Positions 1 through 8,615 of a stretch of DNA of 64,000 bases are shown one piece after another. A program made the position numbers and the translations under genes. The DNA lies in contig NZ_CP071057.1 in the NCBI RefSeq assembly GCF_017161425.1, forward strand, positions 2,295,501-2,359,500. The letters are read 5' to 3'. Under the pieces are notes generated by a model. The model was not told where the DNA came from. It saw only the letters and a list, made by a program, of their open reading frames with translations, and did no database searches. Position 1 is the first letter of the stretch, and every line of letters starts with the position of its first letter. This DNA is from Marinicauda algicola (GTDB taxonomy: Bacteria > Pseudomonadota > Alphaproteobacteria > Caulobacterales > Maricaulaceae).

Positions 1-1515
1 GCCCAGGACGTGAAGGCGGCCGTGTTCGGCGAGGGCGCCAATCTCGGCGTCACCCAGGCCGGGCGCATCGAGTTCTCCCGCAAGGGCGGGCGCTGCAATG
101 CCGACTTCGTCGACAACTCGGCCGGCGTGGACAGCTCCGACCACGAGGTCAACATCAAGATCCTGCTGAACCCGATGGTGCGCGAGGGCTCGATGAGCCT
201 GGAGGACCGCAACACGCTGCTCGAACGCATGACCGACGATGTCGCGCGCCACGTGCTGCAGCACAATTACGACCAGACGCTCGCCCTCACCATCGCGCAG
301 TCCCATGCCGAGGACGACCTCGATGCGCACGAGCGCATGATGGAGCGCCTGGAGAAGGCCGGACGCCTCGACCGGCGGGTGGAAGGCCTGCCGCTGCCGG
401 AACAGATCCGCCAGCTCAAGGAGCAGGCGACCGGCCTCACCCGGCCGGAGATCGCCATCCTGCTGTCCTACGCCAAGCTTTCCCTGTTCGACCGGCTGGT
501 GGCCTCCAGCGTGCCCGACGACAGCCATTTCCGGCACACGCTCGTGGAATACTTCCCGCGCCAGCTGAAGGACTTCTCCGAGGCGATGCAGGGCCACCGG
601 CTGAAGCGGGAGATCATCGCCACGCGCCTGTCCAACGACATGGTCAATCTCGGCGGGCCGACCTTCGTCTACCGGGCGATGGAATCCACGGGCGCGGAGG
701 TCGACGCCATCGCGCGCGCCTTCGAGGCGGGCCGGCACATCTTCCGCTTCAAGGACTATATCGACCGCATCAACGCGCTGGACAACAAGGCCCCGGCGGG
801 CGTGCAGCTCTCGCTGCACGACGAGGTCATCCGGCTGATGCGCCGCCAGACCTACTGGCTCGCCCGGCGCGGGCGCGGCCAGGAATCGGTGGGGATCGAC
901 GAGGTGATCGCCGCCTACCAGCCCGGCGTCGACCAGCTGAAGACCTGGGTCGCCGACATCATCTCCGACCACGAGAAGCAGGGCGTGAAGACGCGCTATC
1001 AGAGCTATGTCGCCGCCGGCGCGCCGGAGGATCTCGCCATGGACGTGGCGCGCCTGCGCCCGCTGACCTCCTCCTCCGACGTGGTCGACCTCGCCATCGC
1101 CGAGGACTGGCCGCTGGAGGCGGTGGCGCGGCTCTATCATGCCGTCGGCGCGCGCTTCAGCTTCGACAAGCTCAGGGGCGTGGGCAGCCAGCTTTCCTCC
1201 ACCCTGCACTGGGACCGTCTCGCCATGCGGCGCCTGATCGAGGACCTCTATGCCAGCCACCAGGCCATCGTGGAGGCGATGATCGCCCACGCGCGCAAGG
1301 CCGGCGGCCAGCTCGAGGCCGGCGTGGAGAGCCCCGACAAGGCCTGGGCGCAAGGCGTGGTGGATGCCTGGCAGACCGAGAACGAGCACGAGGTCGACCG
1401 CGCCGATGCGGCGATCGAGGAAATCTCCGCCTCCGGTCCGTGGACCCTGTCCAAGGTCGCGATCGCCTCCACCCAGCTCAGGGAACTCGCCGCGCTGAGC
1501 CAGGCGGGGCAGTAG
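1..1515 (+). CDS. gdh: NAD-specific glutamate dehydrogenase, large type (C-terminal part)
   Basis: The frame is open from the first base and no start lies in the window, so these are the last ~504 residues of a gene that begins upstream. The blocks GEGANLGVTQAGRIEF and NSAGVDSSDHEVNIK near the visible start are typical of the end of the catalytic core in the very large (about 1,600-residue) NAD-dependent glutamate dehydrogenases. The rest is the long helical C-terminal region of that family. The enzyme oxidatively deaminates glutamate to 2-oxoglutarate and ammonium in the cytoplasm. It is cut by the window edge, not a pseudogene. The family assignment is from remembered motifs. Confidence 0.93.
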   Translation, partial: AQDVKAAVFGEGANLGVTQAGRIEFSRKGGRCNADFVDNSAGVDSSDHEVNIKILLNPMVREGSMSLEDRNTLLERMTDDVARHVLQHNYDQTLALTIAQSHAEDDLDAHERMMERLEKAGRLDRRVEGLPLPEQIRQLKEQATGLTRPEIAILLSYAKLSLFDRLVASSVPDDSHFRHTLVEYFPRQLKDFSEAMQGHRLKREIIATRLSNDMVNLGGPTFVYRAMESTGAEVDAIARAFEAGRHIFRFKDYIDRINALDNKAPAGVQLSLHDEVIRLMRRQTYWLARRGRGQESVGIDEVIAAYQPGVDQLKTWVADIISDHEKQGVKTRYQSYVAAGAPEDLAMDVARLRPLTSSSDVVDLAIAEDWPLEAVARLYHAVGARFSFDKLRGVGSQLSSTLHWDRLAMRRLIEDLYASHQAIVEAMIAHARKAGGQLEAGVESPDKAWAQGVVDAWQTENEHEVDRADAAIEEISASGPWTLSKVAIASTQLRELAALSQAGQ

Positions 1516-1540
1516 GCCGGCAGACCGGTGATCGGGACGG

Positions 1541-1565
1541 CCCCGGCCGGATTTTCCGGCCGGGG
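1541..1565. terminator. GC hairpin between convergent genes, possible bidirectional terminator
   Basis: A perfect 11-bp inverted repeat (arms 1541-1551 and 1555-1565, loop TTT) lies between the end of the glutamate dehydrogenase gene and the convergent doxX-like gene. Neither side has a clear T-tract, so intrinsic termination is only suggested by stem strength and position. Confidence 0.4.
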
Positions 1566-1587
1566 ATTCGCCCCATGCCGCAAGGGC

Positions 1588-2073
1588 CTAGGCGGGCTTC
1601 GGCTCCAGCCCGGTCAGGCGGTCGATCGAGATCGCACCCGGGCCGAAGGCGAGGATCGTCAGGAGCGTGACCGCCCACCAGGCATGCACGCTCCACCACT
1701 CGCCGGGGAAGACGAAGATCTGGATGACGGCCGTCATCGCCAGAAGCCCCAGCGCGCCGAGGCGGGCCAGCAAGCCGAAGGCGACGAGCAAGGGCAGGGT
1801 CAGCTCGCCGAGACCCGCCATGACCGCGAGCACGTCCGTGACGCCTTTCGGCAGGCCGGGGAAGAACTCGTGCTTGAACAGGTAGAAGGTCGATTGCTGG
1901 AAGTCGAAGGTCGGGATCCGGATCCCGAGCAGCCTGAACGTCTCCACCTTGCCGAGCCCGGAATTCCAGAACACCCGCGCCGCGACGAGGCGCACGGCAA
2001 GAAGGGCGAGCGGCTGAAGCCAGGCAGCCGCTCCGGCAAGGCTGGCATAGGTGTCACGAAGGCGAGCGATCAT
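1588..2073 (-). CDS. DoxX family membrane protein of the bufferin operon
   Basis: A 161-residue integral membrane protein with about four hydrophobic segments. The N-terminal LLAVRLVAARVFWNSGLGKV is typical of DoxX/DUF417-like proteins. Its start overlaps the end of bufC by 4 nt (ATGA), so it is the last gene of the bufA1-bufB-bufC-doxX operon. The same order is known as gigABCD in Legionella and is found in Caulobacter. DoxX partners are thought to pass electrons or handle redox at the membrane; what this one does in metal or oxidant stress is inference. The stop lies close to a convergent gene. Confidence 0.85.
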   Translation of the reverse strand: MIARLRDTYASLAGAAAWLQPLALLAVRLVAARVFWNSGLGKVETFRLLGIRIPTFDFQQSTFYLFKHEFFPGLPKGVTDVLAVMAGLGELTLPLLVAFGLLARLGALGLLAMTAVIQIFVFPGEWWSVHAWWAVTLLTILAFGPGAISIDRLTGLEPKPA

Positions 2074-2780
2074 CGAACAGTCTCCGGTCCTGTGCGGCCC
2101 TGCGCGATGAGGGCGCCGCGTGTGATGAAGGGGAAGAGAATTGCGGTTCCGGCCGGCGCGCCGCAGGGCGGGCGAGCCAAGGCCTCGAATTCAGCCGGGG
2201 TCAGGATTTCGCTCTCCATGCCCTCCGCTCCACGCCAGACGAGCGCGTGCTGGGCGTTCGGTTCGAGCTGGTCGCTCGGCGGGGCGAGCTTCTGCCGGCT
2301 CGCCTGCCAGAGATCGTGCACCGGCCAGGAGAGCGTGAGCAGGCGCGCGCGCGGCGACAGGACGAGCGGTTCGTCCGGCGCGGGCGCAGGGTCGTAGAGC
2401 CCGGCATCGCTCGCGAAATGGGCCTCGCTCCAGGCCCGGTCGAGCCGGGCGACGTCCGCGACATAGGCGAGCCTGGCGAGCGGCGGGAAGCCGGCGAGGA
2501 AATCGGCAAAGCGCGCGCCGTAGAGCGCGAGCACCGGGTTTTCGGGAGGATGGGTGTTGGCGAACTCGATCGCCACCGCGCGGAAGAACCTGCGCCCGAC
2601 GAGGGTGAGCACGGCGGGGAAGGCGCGCGAGAGCGTGTCGGCGAGCGCGACGGCCCGATTGTTGGCGTAGACCGCATAGCGGTCGCGATCCTCGCTGCGG
2701 TCGAGATAGGCTGCCGCCGCTTCGAGATCGCCTTGAAGCGCGCGGCGCAGCGCGCCGGGAAATTCAGCCGACCGGCTCAT
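2070..2780 (-). CDS. bufC: BufC-like (HvfC family, DUF2063) bufferin maturation partner
   Basis: A 236-residue protein of the DUF2063/HvfC family. The N-terminal region (FPGALRRALQGDLE, then VYANNRAVALADTLSRAFPAV) matches the helical domain annotated as 'putative DNA-binding'. That label is historical. The family works as the partner that presents the precursor peptide to the MNIO enzyme. I chose ATG 2780, inside the end of bufB (17-nt overlap), because the family begins near SRSAEFPGALR; an upstream extension would be pure overlap with bufB. Translational coupling to bufB is likely. Confidence 0.82.
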   Translation of the reverse strand: MSRSAEFPGALRRALQGDLEAAAAYLDRSEDRDRYAVYANNRAVALADTLSRAFPAVLTLVGRRFFRAVAIEFANTHPPENPVLALYGARFADFLAGFPPLARLAYVADVARLDRAWSEAHFASDAGLYDPAPAPDEPLVLSPRARLLTLSWPVHDLWQASRQKLAPPSDQLEPNAQHALVWRGAEGMESEILTPAEFEALARPPCGAPAGTAILFPFITRGALIAQGRTGPETVR

Positions 2781-3630
2781 CGAGCCTCTCCCGTCTCGCC
2801 TGCGCGGCGATGATCGCGGCATGGGCCCGCTCGCGTTCCGCGGCGAGCTCCTCGAAGGGCGGCAGGTTCGCGTCGCGCTCGATCAGCACGGGAACCGGCC
2901 CGAAGCGCTCGAGCGCGGCGTCCAGCAGCTCCCAGACCGGGTCGGCGACCGGCCGGTTGTGAGAGTCGATCAGAAGATCCTCGCGCGCGCTATCCGGCGC
3001 GGCTCCGGCAAGGTGAATCTCCCCGACGATATCCCTCGGCAGGGCCTCGATATAGCCTCGCGCATCGCGGCCGATATTGAACTCGCCAACGGCGAGGTTG
3101 TTGAGATCGAGCAGCAGGCCGCACCCCGTCGTCCGGCACAGCTCGGAAAGAAAATCGGTTTCGGGTATCTCGGCCCGCAGCGGCACGTAGTGGGCCGGGT
3201 TCTCGATGAGGACGGTGCGCCCGATCGCGTCCTGGAAGCGCTCGACATTCTCGCGCACCCGGGCGAGCGAGGTCCCGTCGAGCACGACGGGCAGGAGATC
3301 GGCGAAGTACTGCCCGTCGGCGACCGACCAGGCGAGATGTTCGGAGACGAGGGCCGCCGGAACGCGGTCGACGAGGCGCCGCCAGCGCGCGAGATGATCC
3401 TCGTCCACCCGGCCCGGTCCGGCGAGGGACAGCCCCACCCCGTGCAGGCTGACGGGGGTCTGCTCGGCGATGACGCGCAGCCAGGCCAGGCGCGGCCCGC
3501 CCTCGACCATGTAGTTCTCCGCATGCACCTCCACCCAGAGGCCGTCCATGTCCGGTCCCCGCTCGTGGACGTCGCGGAAATGCTCCGGCTTCAGCGCGAT
3601 GCCGGCCGTGGCGAACATGGGGACGGACAT
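2764..3630 (-). CDS. bufB: MNIO family (DUF692) bufferin maturase BufB
   Basis: A 288-residue DUF692 protein: multinuclear non-haem iron-dependent oxidative enzymes with a TIM-barrel fold. Visible family blocks are GIALKPEHFRDV, the metal-ligand-rich WVEVHAENYMVEGG, SLHGVGLSLAG, SEHLAWS, LIENPAHYV, LLDLNNLAV, GEIHLAGAAP, IDSHNRPV and LIERDANLP. MNIOs oxidise cysteines of a partner peptide to thiooxazole or related heterocycles; here the obvious substrate is BufA1, encoded 33 nt upstream. The length is normal for the family. Iron binding and the cysteine chemistry are family knowledge, not shown here. Confidence 0.92.
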   Translation of the reverse strand: MSVPMFATAGIALKPEHFRDVHERGPDMDGLWVEVHAENYMVEGGPRLAWLRVIAEQTPVSLHGVGLSLAGPGRVDEDHLARWRRLVDRVPAALVSEHLAWSVADGQYFADLLPVVLDGTSLARVRENVERFQDAIGRTVLIENPAHYVPLRAEIPETDFLSELCRTTGCGLLLDLNNLAVGEFNIGRDARGYIEALPRDIVGEIHLAGAAPDSAREDLLIDSHNRPVADPVWELLDAALERFGPVPVLIERDANLPPFEELAAERERAHAAIIAAQARRERLDEPVG

Positions 3631-3663
3631 GGGTTGCGGCCTCCGGGGGCGGCGCGAGCGGCC

Positions 3664-4035
3664 TCAGGCCGGCAGGTTGCGGTCGAGCGCCTCGGTCGAG
3701 GCCGGGCCTTCCGGGGTCTGGATGTATTCGCAGGTGCCGGCGGGCACGAGCGACCAGGCATTGCCCTGGAAGTCGACCGTGGAGGTGCCTTCGCAGCTCG
3801 TGCCGGGGCCGGCGGCGCAGTCGTTCTCGCCGGCGAGCGCGACGCCGTAGCACTTCTCCAGCTCGCCCTCGACGTCCTCGCCGGCCATCCAGGTGGCGAA
3901 CCTCTGCTGGACGCTCTGCGGCGCGCCGTCGTTCAGGCTGAGCTGCGGGTTGGGCGCGGCCATCGCGGCGGGGGCGAAGAAGGCGGCGGTCATCGCGGCG
4001 GCGCCGGCGACGGGAAGGATATTGCGGACAGTCAT
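3664..4035 (-). CDS. bufA1: BufA1-type periplasmic bufferin (DUF2282) precursor
   Basis: A 123-residue precursor with an N-terminal signal sequence (hydrophobic about 6-25, likely cut near AMA-AP). The mature part has four cysteines (62, 73, 81, 102) in the DUF2282 arrangement KCYGVA, NDCA, SCEG and TCEY. Related proteins are small periplasmic copper-buffering peptides whose cysteines are modified by the MNIO enzyme. I chose ATG 4035 because it gives the signal peptide and has an AGGAG ribosome binding site just upstream; frames extending upstream have no signal sequence. First gene of the buf operon. The metal (copper, gold or other) cannot be read from sequence. Confidence 0.88.
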   Translation of the reverse strand: MTVRNILPVAGAAAMTAAFFAPAAMAAPNPQLSLNDGAPQSVQQRFATWMAGEDVEGELEKCYGVALAGENDCAAGPGTSCEGTSTVDFQGNAWSLVPAGTCEYIQTPEGPASTEALDRNLPA

Positions 4036-4043
4036 GGGATTGG

Positions 4044-4101
4044 CTCCTGTTGGAAAGCGGGTGCGGGCCTCATGCCCGCGGGACCGACCTTGCCAACAGG
4101 A
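4044..4101 (-). promoter_or_regulatory. bufA1 leader: long-range hairpin covering the ribosome binding site
   Basis: A perfect 9-bp inverted repeat, TCCTGTTGG (4045-4053) and CCAACAGGA (4093-4101), encloses a second hairpin with 6-bp arms GCGGGC (4063-4068) and GCCCGC (4074-4079). Read on the minus strand, the inner-proximal outer arm contains the AGGAG ribosome binding site of bufA1. A further G-U pair would cover that site completely. Regulation by folding (RNA switch, thermosensor or small RNA) is inference. Confidence 0.5.
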
Positions 4102-4265
4102 AACGCTCGAACACCAGACACGTTCGCTCACCGGGCGGTCACGGCCGGCCACAGTGTCGTGATCGCGTGAAGCCGGCCATCAGAAGGACAAGGTTCAGCG
4201 CCGGCAGGGGCCGGTTCCGCCCGGTGCGCAGGGCGACGCACCGGCGCTGCACGCGCACGCGGACC

Positions 4266-5045
4266 TCACTGGCGCGGGGCGATGTCGAGCGATCTCAGCT
4301 CGATATGGACGCCGAAGCCGGCCCGCGTCTGCACCCGCACCGGGAGGTGATGACCGCCTTCCATGGGCGCCAGCCACAAGGTGAGCGGATGGCGAAGATC
4401 GCCGGGATCGGGACGCTGCTCGTCGGTATATCCGGAAATCGGCTCGTAGAACGCGTCGCACACGATCGCCTCGCCCTGCCAGGCGCGGGTCCGGATCTGC
4501 TCGCGCCCGCGCGGGCGCAGATCGAGATCGTAGCGCAACCGGCCGTCGAACACCGGCAGGCGGCCGGAACATTCCTGCCTGCCGGTCATGGACTGCGACA
4601 GCAACAGGACCGCGGTCATGGGGTCGATCGCGCCGGCCCGGTCGGTCTCGCTCGCCGGCGGCTCGCCCCAGTTGGAGAAGTCCGGGCTGGCCACCGAACG
4701 CGCCACCCCGCCCTCGAAGCTCATGTCGATGCGCCTGTGCTTGCGGCCGGTATACTCGTCGTGCGCATAGCGTGCGGGCTTCGCGCGCCCCCCGGCGATC
4801 TCGCCCTCGACCTCGGATTCGATGCGCACATCGGTGAACAGCGCGGCCAGGCCTGCGGCCTCGGACACCGAGCGCGCGGCATAGGCGTCCGCGCCGAGTT
4901 CGGCTGTGAGGTCCACCCTGCCCACCGGGATCGCCCATACCGTGGCCGCGTATCTCGCCTCGATCTCGAGGGTTCCGTGCGCCGGCACGGCCGGTGCGAG
5001 CGCGAGAAGCGAGGGGAGGACGGCGAGCAATGCGGGATGCATCAT
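4266..5045 (-). CDS. DUF3108 domain secreted protein
   Basis: A 259-residue protein with an N-terminal signal peptide (hydrophobic about 4-22, likely cut after VPAHG). The mature part fits the DUF3108 family, predicted periplasmic beta-rich proteins. Visible family-like stretches are [15 protein letters not shown] near the N-terminus, DPMTAVLLL in the middle and PLTLWLAP towards the end. Function is unknown; some DUF3108 proteins are linked to envelope homeostasis. It lies alone between the buf operon and tRNA-Arg. Two adjacent ATG codons (5045 and 5042) are possible starts. Confidence 0.8.
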   Translation of the reverse strand: MMHPALLAVLPSLLALAPAVPAHGTLEIEARYAATVWAIPVGRVDLTAELGADAYAARSVSEAAGLAALFTDVRIESEVEGEIAGGRAKPARYAHDEYTGRKHRRIDMSFEGGVARSVASPDFSNWGEPPASETDRAGAIDPMTAVLLLSQSMTGRQECSGRLPVFDGRLRYDLDLRPRGREQIRTRAWQGEAIVCDAFYEPISGYTDEQRPDPGDLRHPLTLWLAPMEGGHHLPVRVQTRAGFGVHIELRSLDIAPRQ

Positions 5046-5091
5046 TGCCTCGGGCCAGCAGGACAGGGCAGCGCTTCACAAGCGAGAAACG

Positions 5092-5168
<77 letters not shown>

Positions 5169-5320
5169 AGTGCCGTACCGGTCCTCTTACAGGCGCGCGC
5201 GCCGGTGTTCAATCACCGCATTCGGTCCGGCGGCAGCAAAGCGGCGCACGCCCCCCGGCGGCGCCCGGCTGAGCGGACGGGCTGGAGCGGCGGGACGCAG
5301 CCGGCCATAGTGCGGCCGCC

Positions 5321-7276
5321 ATGGACAATGCCGAACTGATATTGCTGGCCGCCGCCGGGCTGGTGCTGCTCGCCGTCGCCGGTGCGGCGGCGACGAGCCG
5401 CGCCGGGGCGCCGCTTCTGCTGGTGTTCCTCTCCATCGGCATGCTCGCCGGGGTGGAGGGACCGGGCGGGGTGGATTTCCACGCCCACGACCAGGCCTGG
5501 CTGTTCGGCTCGCTGGCGCTCGCGCTCATCCTGTTCGACGGCGGGCTCGGCACGCGGCTGAGGAGCCTGAAGCTCGTCTTACGTCCCGCCCTGTCGCTGG
5601 CGACGATCGGGGTAGTGCTGACGGCAGGGATCACGGCTGGCGCGGCGCGCGTGCTGTTCGATCTGGGATGGGTGGAGGCCCTGCTGATGGGCGCGATCGT
5701 GTCCTCCACCGACGCGGCCGCCGTGCTCGCCCTCATCGCCGGGCGCGAGATGCACGCCCGGCCGCGCGTGGCGACCACGCTGGAGGCCGAATCCGGCTTC
5801 AACGACCCGGTCGCGGTGATCCTCGTAACGGCTTGCGTGGAAGTGCTCGCGCGCGAAGGCGAGCCGAACCTCGCCCTGCTCGGCGTATCGGTCGTCTGGG
5901 CGCTTGCCGCGGGCGGGCTGATCGGCTGGTTCGGCGGGCAGGCGATCGCGCTCGCCGAACGCCGGGTGCACCTGCCCGAGAGCCTCTACCCGATCTTCTC
6001 GGTCACGGCCGGGGTCTTCCTGTTCGCGCTCGCCCAGAGTCTCGAGGCGTCGGGCTTCCTCGCCGCCTATCTCGCCGGGGTCTCGCTCGGCGCGGTCAGC
6101 GAGGGGGCGGCCAAGCGCGCCACGGAGCGCTTTTCCGACGGGCTCGCCTGGCTCGCCCAGATCGGGCTGTTCCTCATGCTGGGCCTGCTGGTGGTGCCCT
6201 CCCACGCCGTCTCGGTCGCCCTGCCCGCGCTGATCCTCGCCCTGGTCCTGATCTTCATCGCGCGCCCGGTCGCGGTCCTGATCTGCCTGATACCGGAGTC
6301 CTTCCGGGCCAACGAGAAGGGCTTCATCGCCTGGATGGGCCTGAGGGGCGCGGTGCCGATCTTTCTCGGCTCGGTGCCGGTGATCGCGGGGGTGGGGAAC
6401 GCCAATCTCTACTTCTCCGCCGCCTTCGCCGTGGTGCTCGCCTCGCTCGTCATCCAGGGCTGGACGGCGGGGCCGGTCACGCGCCTGTTCCGGATCGCCC
6501 CGCCGCGCGCGCCGCGTCCGCGCCTGCAGGCGCTGCGCGGGTTCGGCATCGCGGCGGGCGGCCTCGCCGCGGCGGCGGCGGCGATGTATATCGGCGCCGG
6601 CCTGCTCGAGCGGGAGGAAACCATAGTGGAGCCCGCCAGCCTCGCCGAGCTGCGCCAGGCGCTCGCGCGCGCCGAGGACGGGACTGGGCTGCGGCTCGCC
6701 ACCCTGCCCGCGGACTGGGCGGAGCTCGACGCGGCGAGCCGCCGCGACCTCTTCGCGCCGCTCGTCATCGCCCTGATGGAGGCGGAGAACGCCCGCATCC
6801 TGGAGGACCGCGCCGTCATCCGCCGCATGATCCAGTGGGAGGCCGAGGGGCGCAGCTTCTCCCTGCCCGAGCAGGCCCGCCGAGACACGCTGGCGCGCGC
6901 CTATGGCGGGCGCTACGGCGATCTCGAAGGCCTGCTGGTGCGCGCCGACGTGATCCCGCCGCGCCTCGCCGCCGCGCAGGCCGCCCTCGCGACCGGCTGG
7001 GGATCGAGCGAGGCGGTGCTGGAGCGCAACGCCCTGTTCGGGCGCGGCGGCGGGCCGGACGGCTTTGCCACCCTGTCGGCCTCGGTGTCGGGCTATGGCG
7101 AGCTTCTCAACACCCATCCCGACTTCGAGGCCTTCCGCGCCGAGCGCGCGGCGCTCAGGGCCGCCGGGGAGGCGATCGCCGCCGAGGCGCTGGTCGAGGA
7201 GATCGCCCCCTATGCACGCGGTGAGGACTATGTCGGACAGGTGCGCGCCGTGCTGGCGGGCCTGCCGCAGGGCTAG
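5321..7276 (+). CDS. K+/H+ (CPA1, NhaP2-like) antiporter fused to a Bax-like glucosaminidase domain
   Basis: One continuous 651-residue frame with two parts. Residues ~1-400 form a multi-pass monovalent cation/proton antiporter of the NhaP2/CvrA type: FDGGLGT, the ion-site block [18 protein letters not shown] and LRGAVPI. An added hydrophobic segment (~408-430) follows. The tail ~431-651 resembles the Bax-type glucosaminidase family: [16 protein letters not shown] (545-561), [27 protein letters not shown] and [14 protein letters not shown]. In that family the position before S/T-GWG is normally the catalytic glutamate; here it is Ala557. NhaP2 proteins usually end in a cytoplasmic TrkA-C domain, which is absent. 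The extra helix would place the tail in the periplasm. Function of the fusion is unknown. Confidence 0.85.
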   Translation: MDNAELILLAAAGLVLLAVAGAAATSRAGAPLLLVFLSIGMLAGVEGPGGVDFHAHDQAWLFGSLALALILFDGGLGTRLRSLKLVLRPALSLATIGVVLTAGITAGAARVLFDLGWVEALLMGAIVSSTDAAAVLALIAGREMHARPRVATTLEAESGFNDPVAVILVTACVEVLAREGEPNLALLGVSVVWALAAGGLIGWFGGQAIALAERRVHLPESLYPIFSVTAGVFLFALAQSLEASGFLAAYLAGVSLGAVSEGAAKRATERFSDGLAWLAQIGLFLMLGLLVVPSHAVSVALPALILALVLIFIARPVAVLICLIPESFRANEKGFIAWMGLRGAVPIFLGSVPVIAGVGNANLYFSAAFAVVLASLVIQGWTAGPVTRLFRIAPPRAPRPRLQALRGFGIAAGGLAAAAAAMYIGAGLLEREETIVEPASLAELRQALARAEDGTGLRLATLPADWAELDAASRRDLFAPLVIALMEAENARILEDRAVIRRMIQWEAEGRSFSLPEQARRDTLARAYGGRYGDLEGLLVRADVIPPRLAAAQAALATGWGSSEAVLERNALFGRGGGPDGFATLSASVSGYGELLNTHPDFEAFRAERAALRAAGEAIAAEALVEEIAPYARGEDYVGQVRAVLAGLPQG

Positions 7277-7779
7277 TCCTCGTCCTCGCCGATCGGCGCG
7301 GGGGCGGCCCAGCTGAGCCAGGCGGTCGGCAGGACGAAGGCGTAGAGCATCACCCCCCAGAAGATCGTGTTCCAGTGCTCGTATGCGTGCGGCGTCCAGA
7401 GCTCGATCCGGCGGCCGGGGTGAGTGTCCGTGGCGATCGCGAGATAGATCACGCCGAGCAGGGCGAGCACGGTGAAGGCCTGATAGGCGAAGGCGTAGGC
7501 GCGCCGCCTGAGATCGAGTTCGCGCTCGTCGAGCAGGCGCGTTTCCTCGCCCGCAATGCGCTGGAAGTAGGACGGGGCGATGAGGGCGAAACACAGAAGC
7601 GACAGCGCGATGAGCGCGTAGCCGCCCAGGCTGCTCGCCGCTTCGGACAGGCCCGAGGCCGGACCGGCGATCATCAGGACGCCCCCGGCCGGATAGGCCG
7701 CGAGCGCGAGCGTCGTGGTCAGGCGAAGCAGGCCGGACGAGCGCAACCCGCCCGTCCTGGAACGCACATAGAAACTCAT
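7273..7779 (-). CDS. Four-helix membrane protein paired with an XRE regulator
   Basis: A 168-residue protein with about four membrane segments (roughly 18-38, 49-68, 96-117, 133-153) and a charged cytoplasmic-looking stretch between the second and third (GEETRLLDERELDLRRRAYA). The start overlaps the end of the upstream regulator by 4 nt (ATGA), so both are translated from one message. The stop overlaps the stop of the convergent antiporter gene (CTAG). I do not recognise the family. The arrangement resembles small HTH regulators cotranscribed with a DUF2178-like membrane protein. Confidence 0.75.
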   Translation of the reverse strand: MSFYVRSRTGGLRSSGLLRLTTTLALAAYPAGGVLMIAGPASGLSEAASSLGGYALIALSLLCFALIAPSYFQRIAGEETRLLDERELDLRRRAYAFAYQAFTVLALLGVIYLAIATDTHPGRRIELWTPHAYEHWNTIFWGVMLYAFVLPTAWLSWAAPAPIGEDED

Positions 7780-8015
7780 GACCGGTCTCCCGATGCGAAC
7801 AGGGACGGGAACGGGGTGAGCGAGAAGATCGCCTCGACCGGCACGTCGAAATACCCGGCGATCTTCAGCGCCAGCTCGAGGGACGGGTTGTAGTCCCCGC
7901 GCTCGAGATAGCCGATCGTCTGGTAGTTCACGCCCAGCGCCTGCGCGAGATCCTTCCGCGACAGGCCCCGCTCGGCGCGTAGCACGGGCAGCCGGTTGTA
8001 CAGGGTCTCGCTCAT
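7776..8015 (-). CDS. Small XRE/Cro-CI helix-turn-helix regulator
   Basis: A 79-residue HTH_3 protein: YNRLPVLRAERGLSRKDLAQ, then the recognition-helix region ALGVNYQTIGYLERGDYNPS, then LALKIAGYFDVPVEAIFS. This compact type commonly autoregulates itself and a cotranscribed membrane gene. I chose ATG 8015 (MSETLYNRL) because the family starts there; an in-frame ATG at 8021 and a longer form from 8099 exist, but the extra residues are not HTH-like. It overlaps the membrane gene by 4 nt. A strong palindrome upstream is the probable operator. Confidence 0.85.
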   Translation of the reverse strand: MSETLYNRLPVLRAERGLSRKDLAQALGVNYQTIGYLERGDYNPSLELALKIAGYFDVPVEAIFSLTPFPSLFASGDRS

Positions 8016-8129
8016 GCCCATCCGTCCGCTGCCGGCAATCGCCGCGATGGCGACTGCCGGATCACGCCGCCGCACCCGCGCGGTGGCTGGCTTTGACATG
8101 CGACGAAACGATGTTCATGTCAATCTATT

Positions 8130-8147
8130 TGTTGTGATATCACAACA
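8130..8147 (-). promoter_or_regulatory. 18-bp perfect palindrome, probable operator of the XRE/membrane pair
   Basis: TGTTGTGATATCACAACA is a perfect 18-bp palindrome centred about 125 bp upstream of the XRE start at 8015 and about 40 bp upstream of the alternative start at 8099. It sits in a locally AT-rich patch. A TTGACA hexamer lies just downstream on the minus strand (8121-8126). Assignment to the adjacent regulator is inference. Confidence 0.55.
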
Positions 8148-8216
8148 TTTGGAGCGGGAAGTGTAACGAGCGCTCCTCCCTGCCTCCGGGCAGGGCGTTG
8201 GCGCGGCACGCAAATT

Positions 8217-8573
8217 TCAGATCAGCTGGCCCGGATCGTCGATATCGCCGTCGACCTCCTCGCCGCGCGCGATGCCGGTGTCGATGTCTTCCTCTTCCTC
8301 GCGCCTGCGCCGGCGCTGCCCGCCCGCGCCGACGAGGATGCCGGGGGCGTAGCCCTCGCCGGCGTCGGCGTCGGGATAGGCGGGGCCGAAATCGGAACCC
8401 ATGAGATGGCGGTAGATCAGCAGCGTGCCCACGATCGCGATCGCCAGCAGCACGCCATACACCACCCAGCCCGTCGTCGAGGCGGGGTTGAGCTGCAGGA
8501 TCAGGAACAGCGCCACCGCGAAGGCGAGGCCGGACAGGGCGAGCGCGCCCAGGCGTCGGAAGAAGCGTCTCAT
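8217..8573 (-). CDS. Small membrane protein with charged tail, unknown
   Basis: A 118-residue protein: basic N-terminus MRRFFRRLG, two membrane segments (about 9-29 and 36-54), then a hydrophilic tail with an RRRRREEEEDID charge block and an acidic end. I chose ATG 8573 because the basic-then-hydrophobic N-terminus starts there. No family is recognised. It is separated by 42 nt from the upstream ABC ATPase gene in the same direction and may be cotranscribed with it. Confidence 0.65.
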   Translation of the reverse strand: MRRFFRRLGALALSGLAFAVALFLILQLNPASTTGWVVYGVLLAIAIVGTLLIYRHLMGSDFGPAYPDADAGEGYAPGILVGAGGQRRRRREEEEDIDTGIARGEEVDGDIDDPGQLI

Positions 8574-8615
8574 GGACACGAGCCTGCGCGCTTCAGGGGG
8601 CGAAAACAAGGCGGC

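Noticed and set aside
1-1515. Glutamate dehydrogenase as a truncated pseudogene
   Set aside because: The gene is cut only by the window edge; the frame is intact to a normal C-terminus.
4036-4140. A sigma-F type promoter (GTAACC-N16-CGAA) for the buf operon
   Set aside because: GTGACC and CGAA-like words exist upstream, but the spacing (about 10 bp) does not fit.
2821-4170. 449-codon frame opposite the buf genes
   Set aside because: Antisense to bufB and bufA1, which have clear motifs and overlaps.
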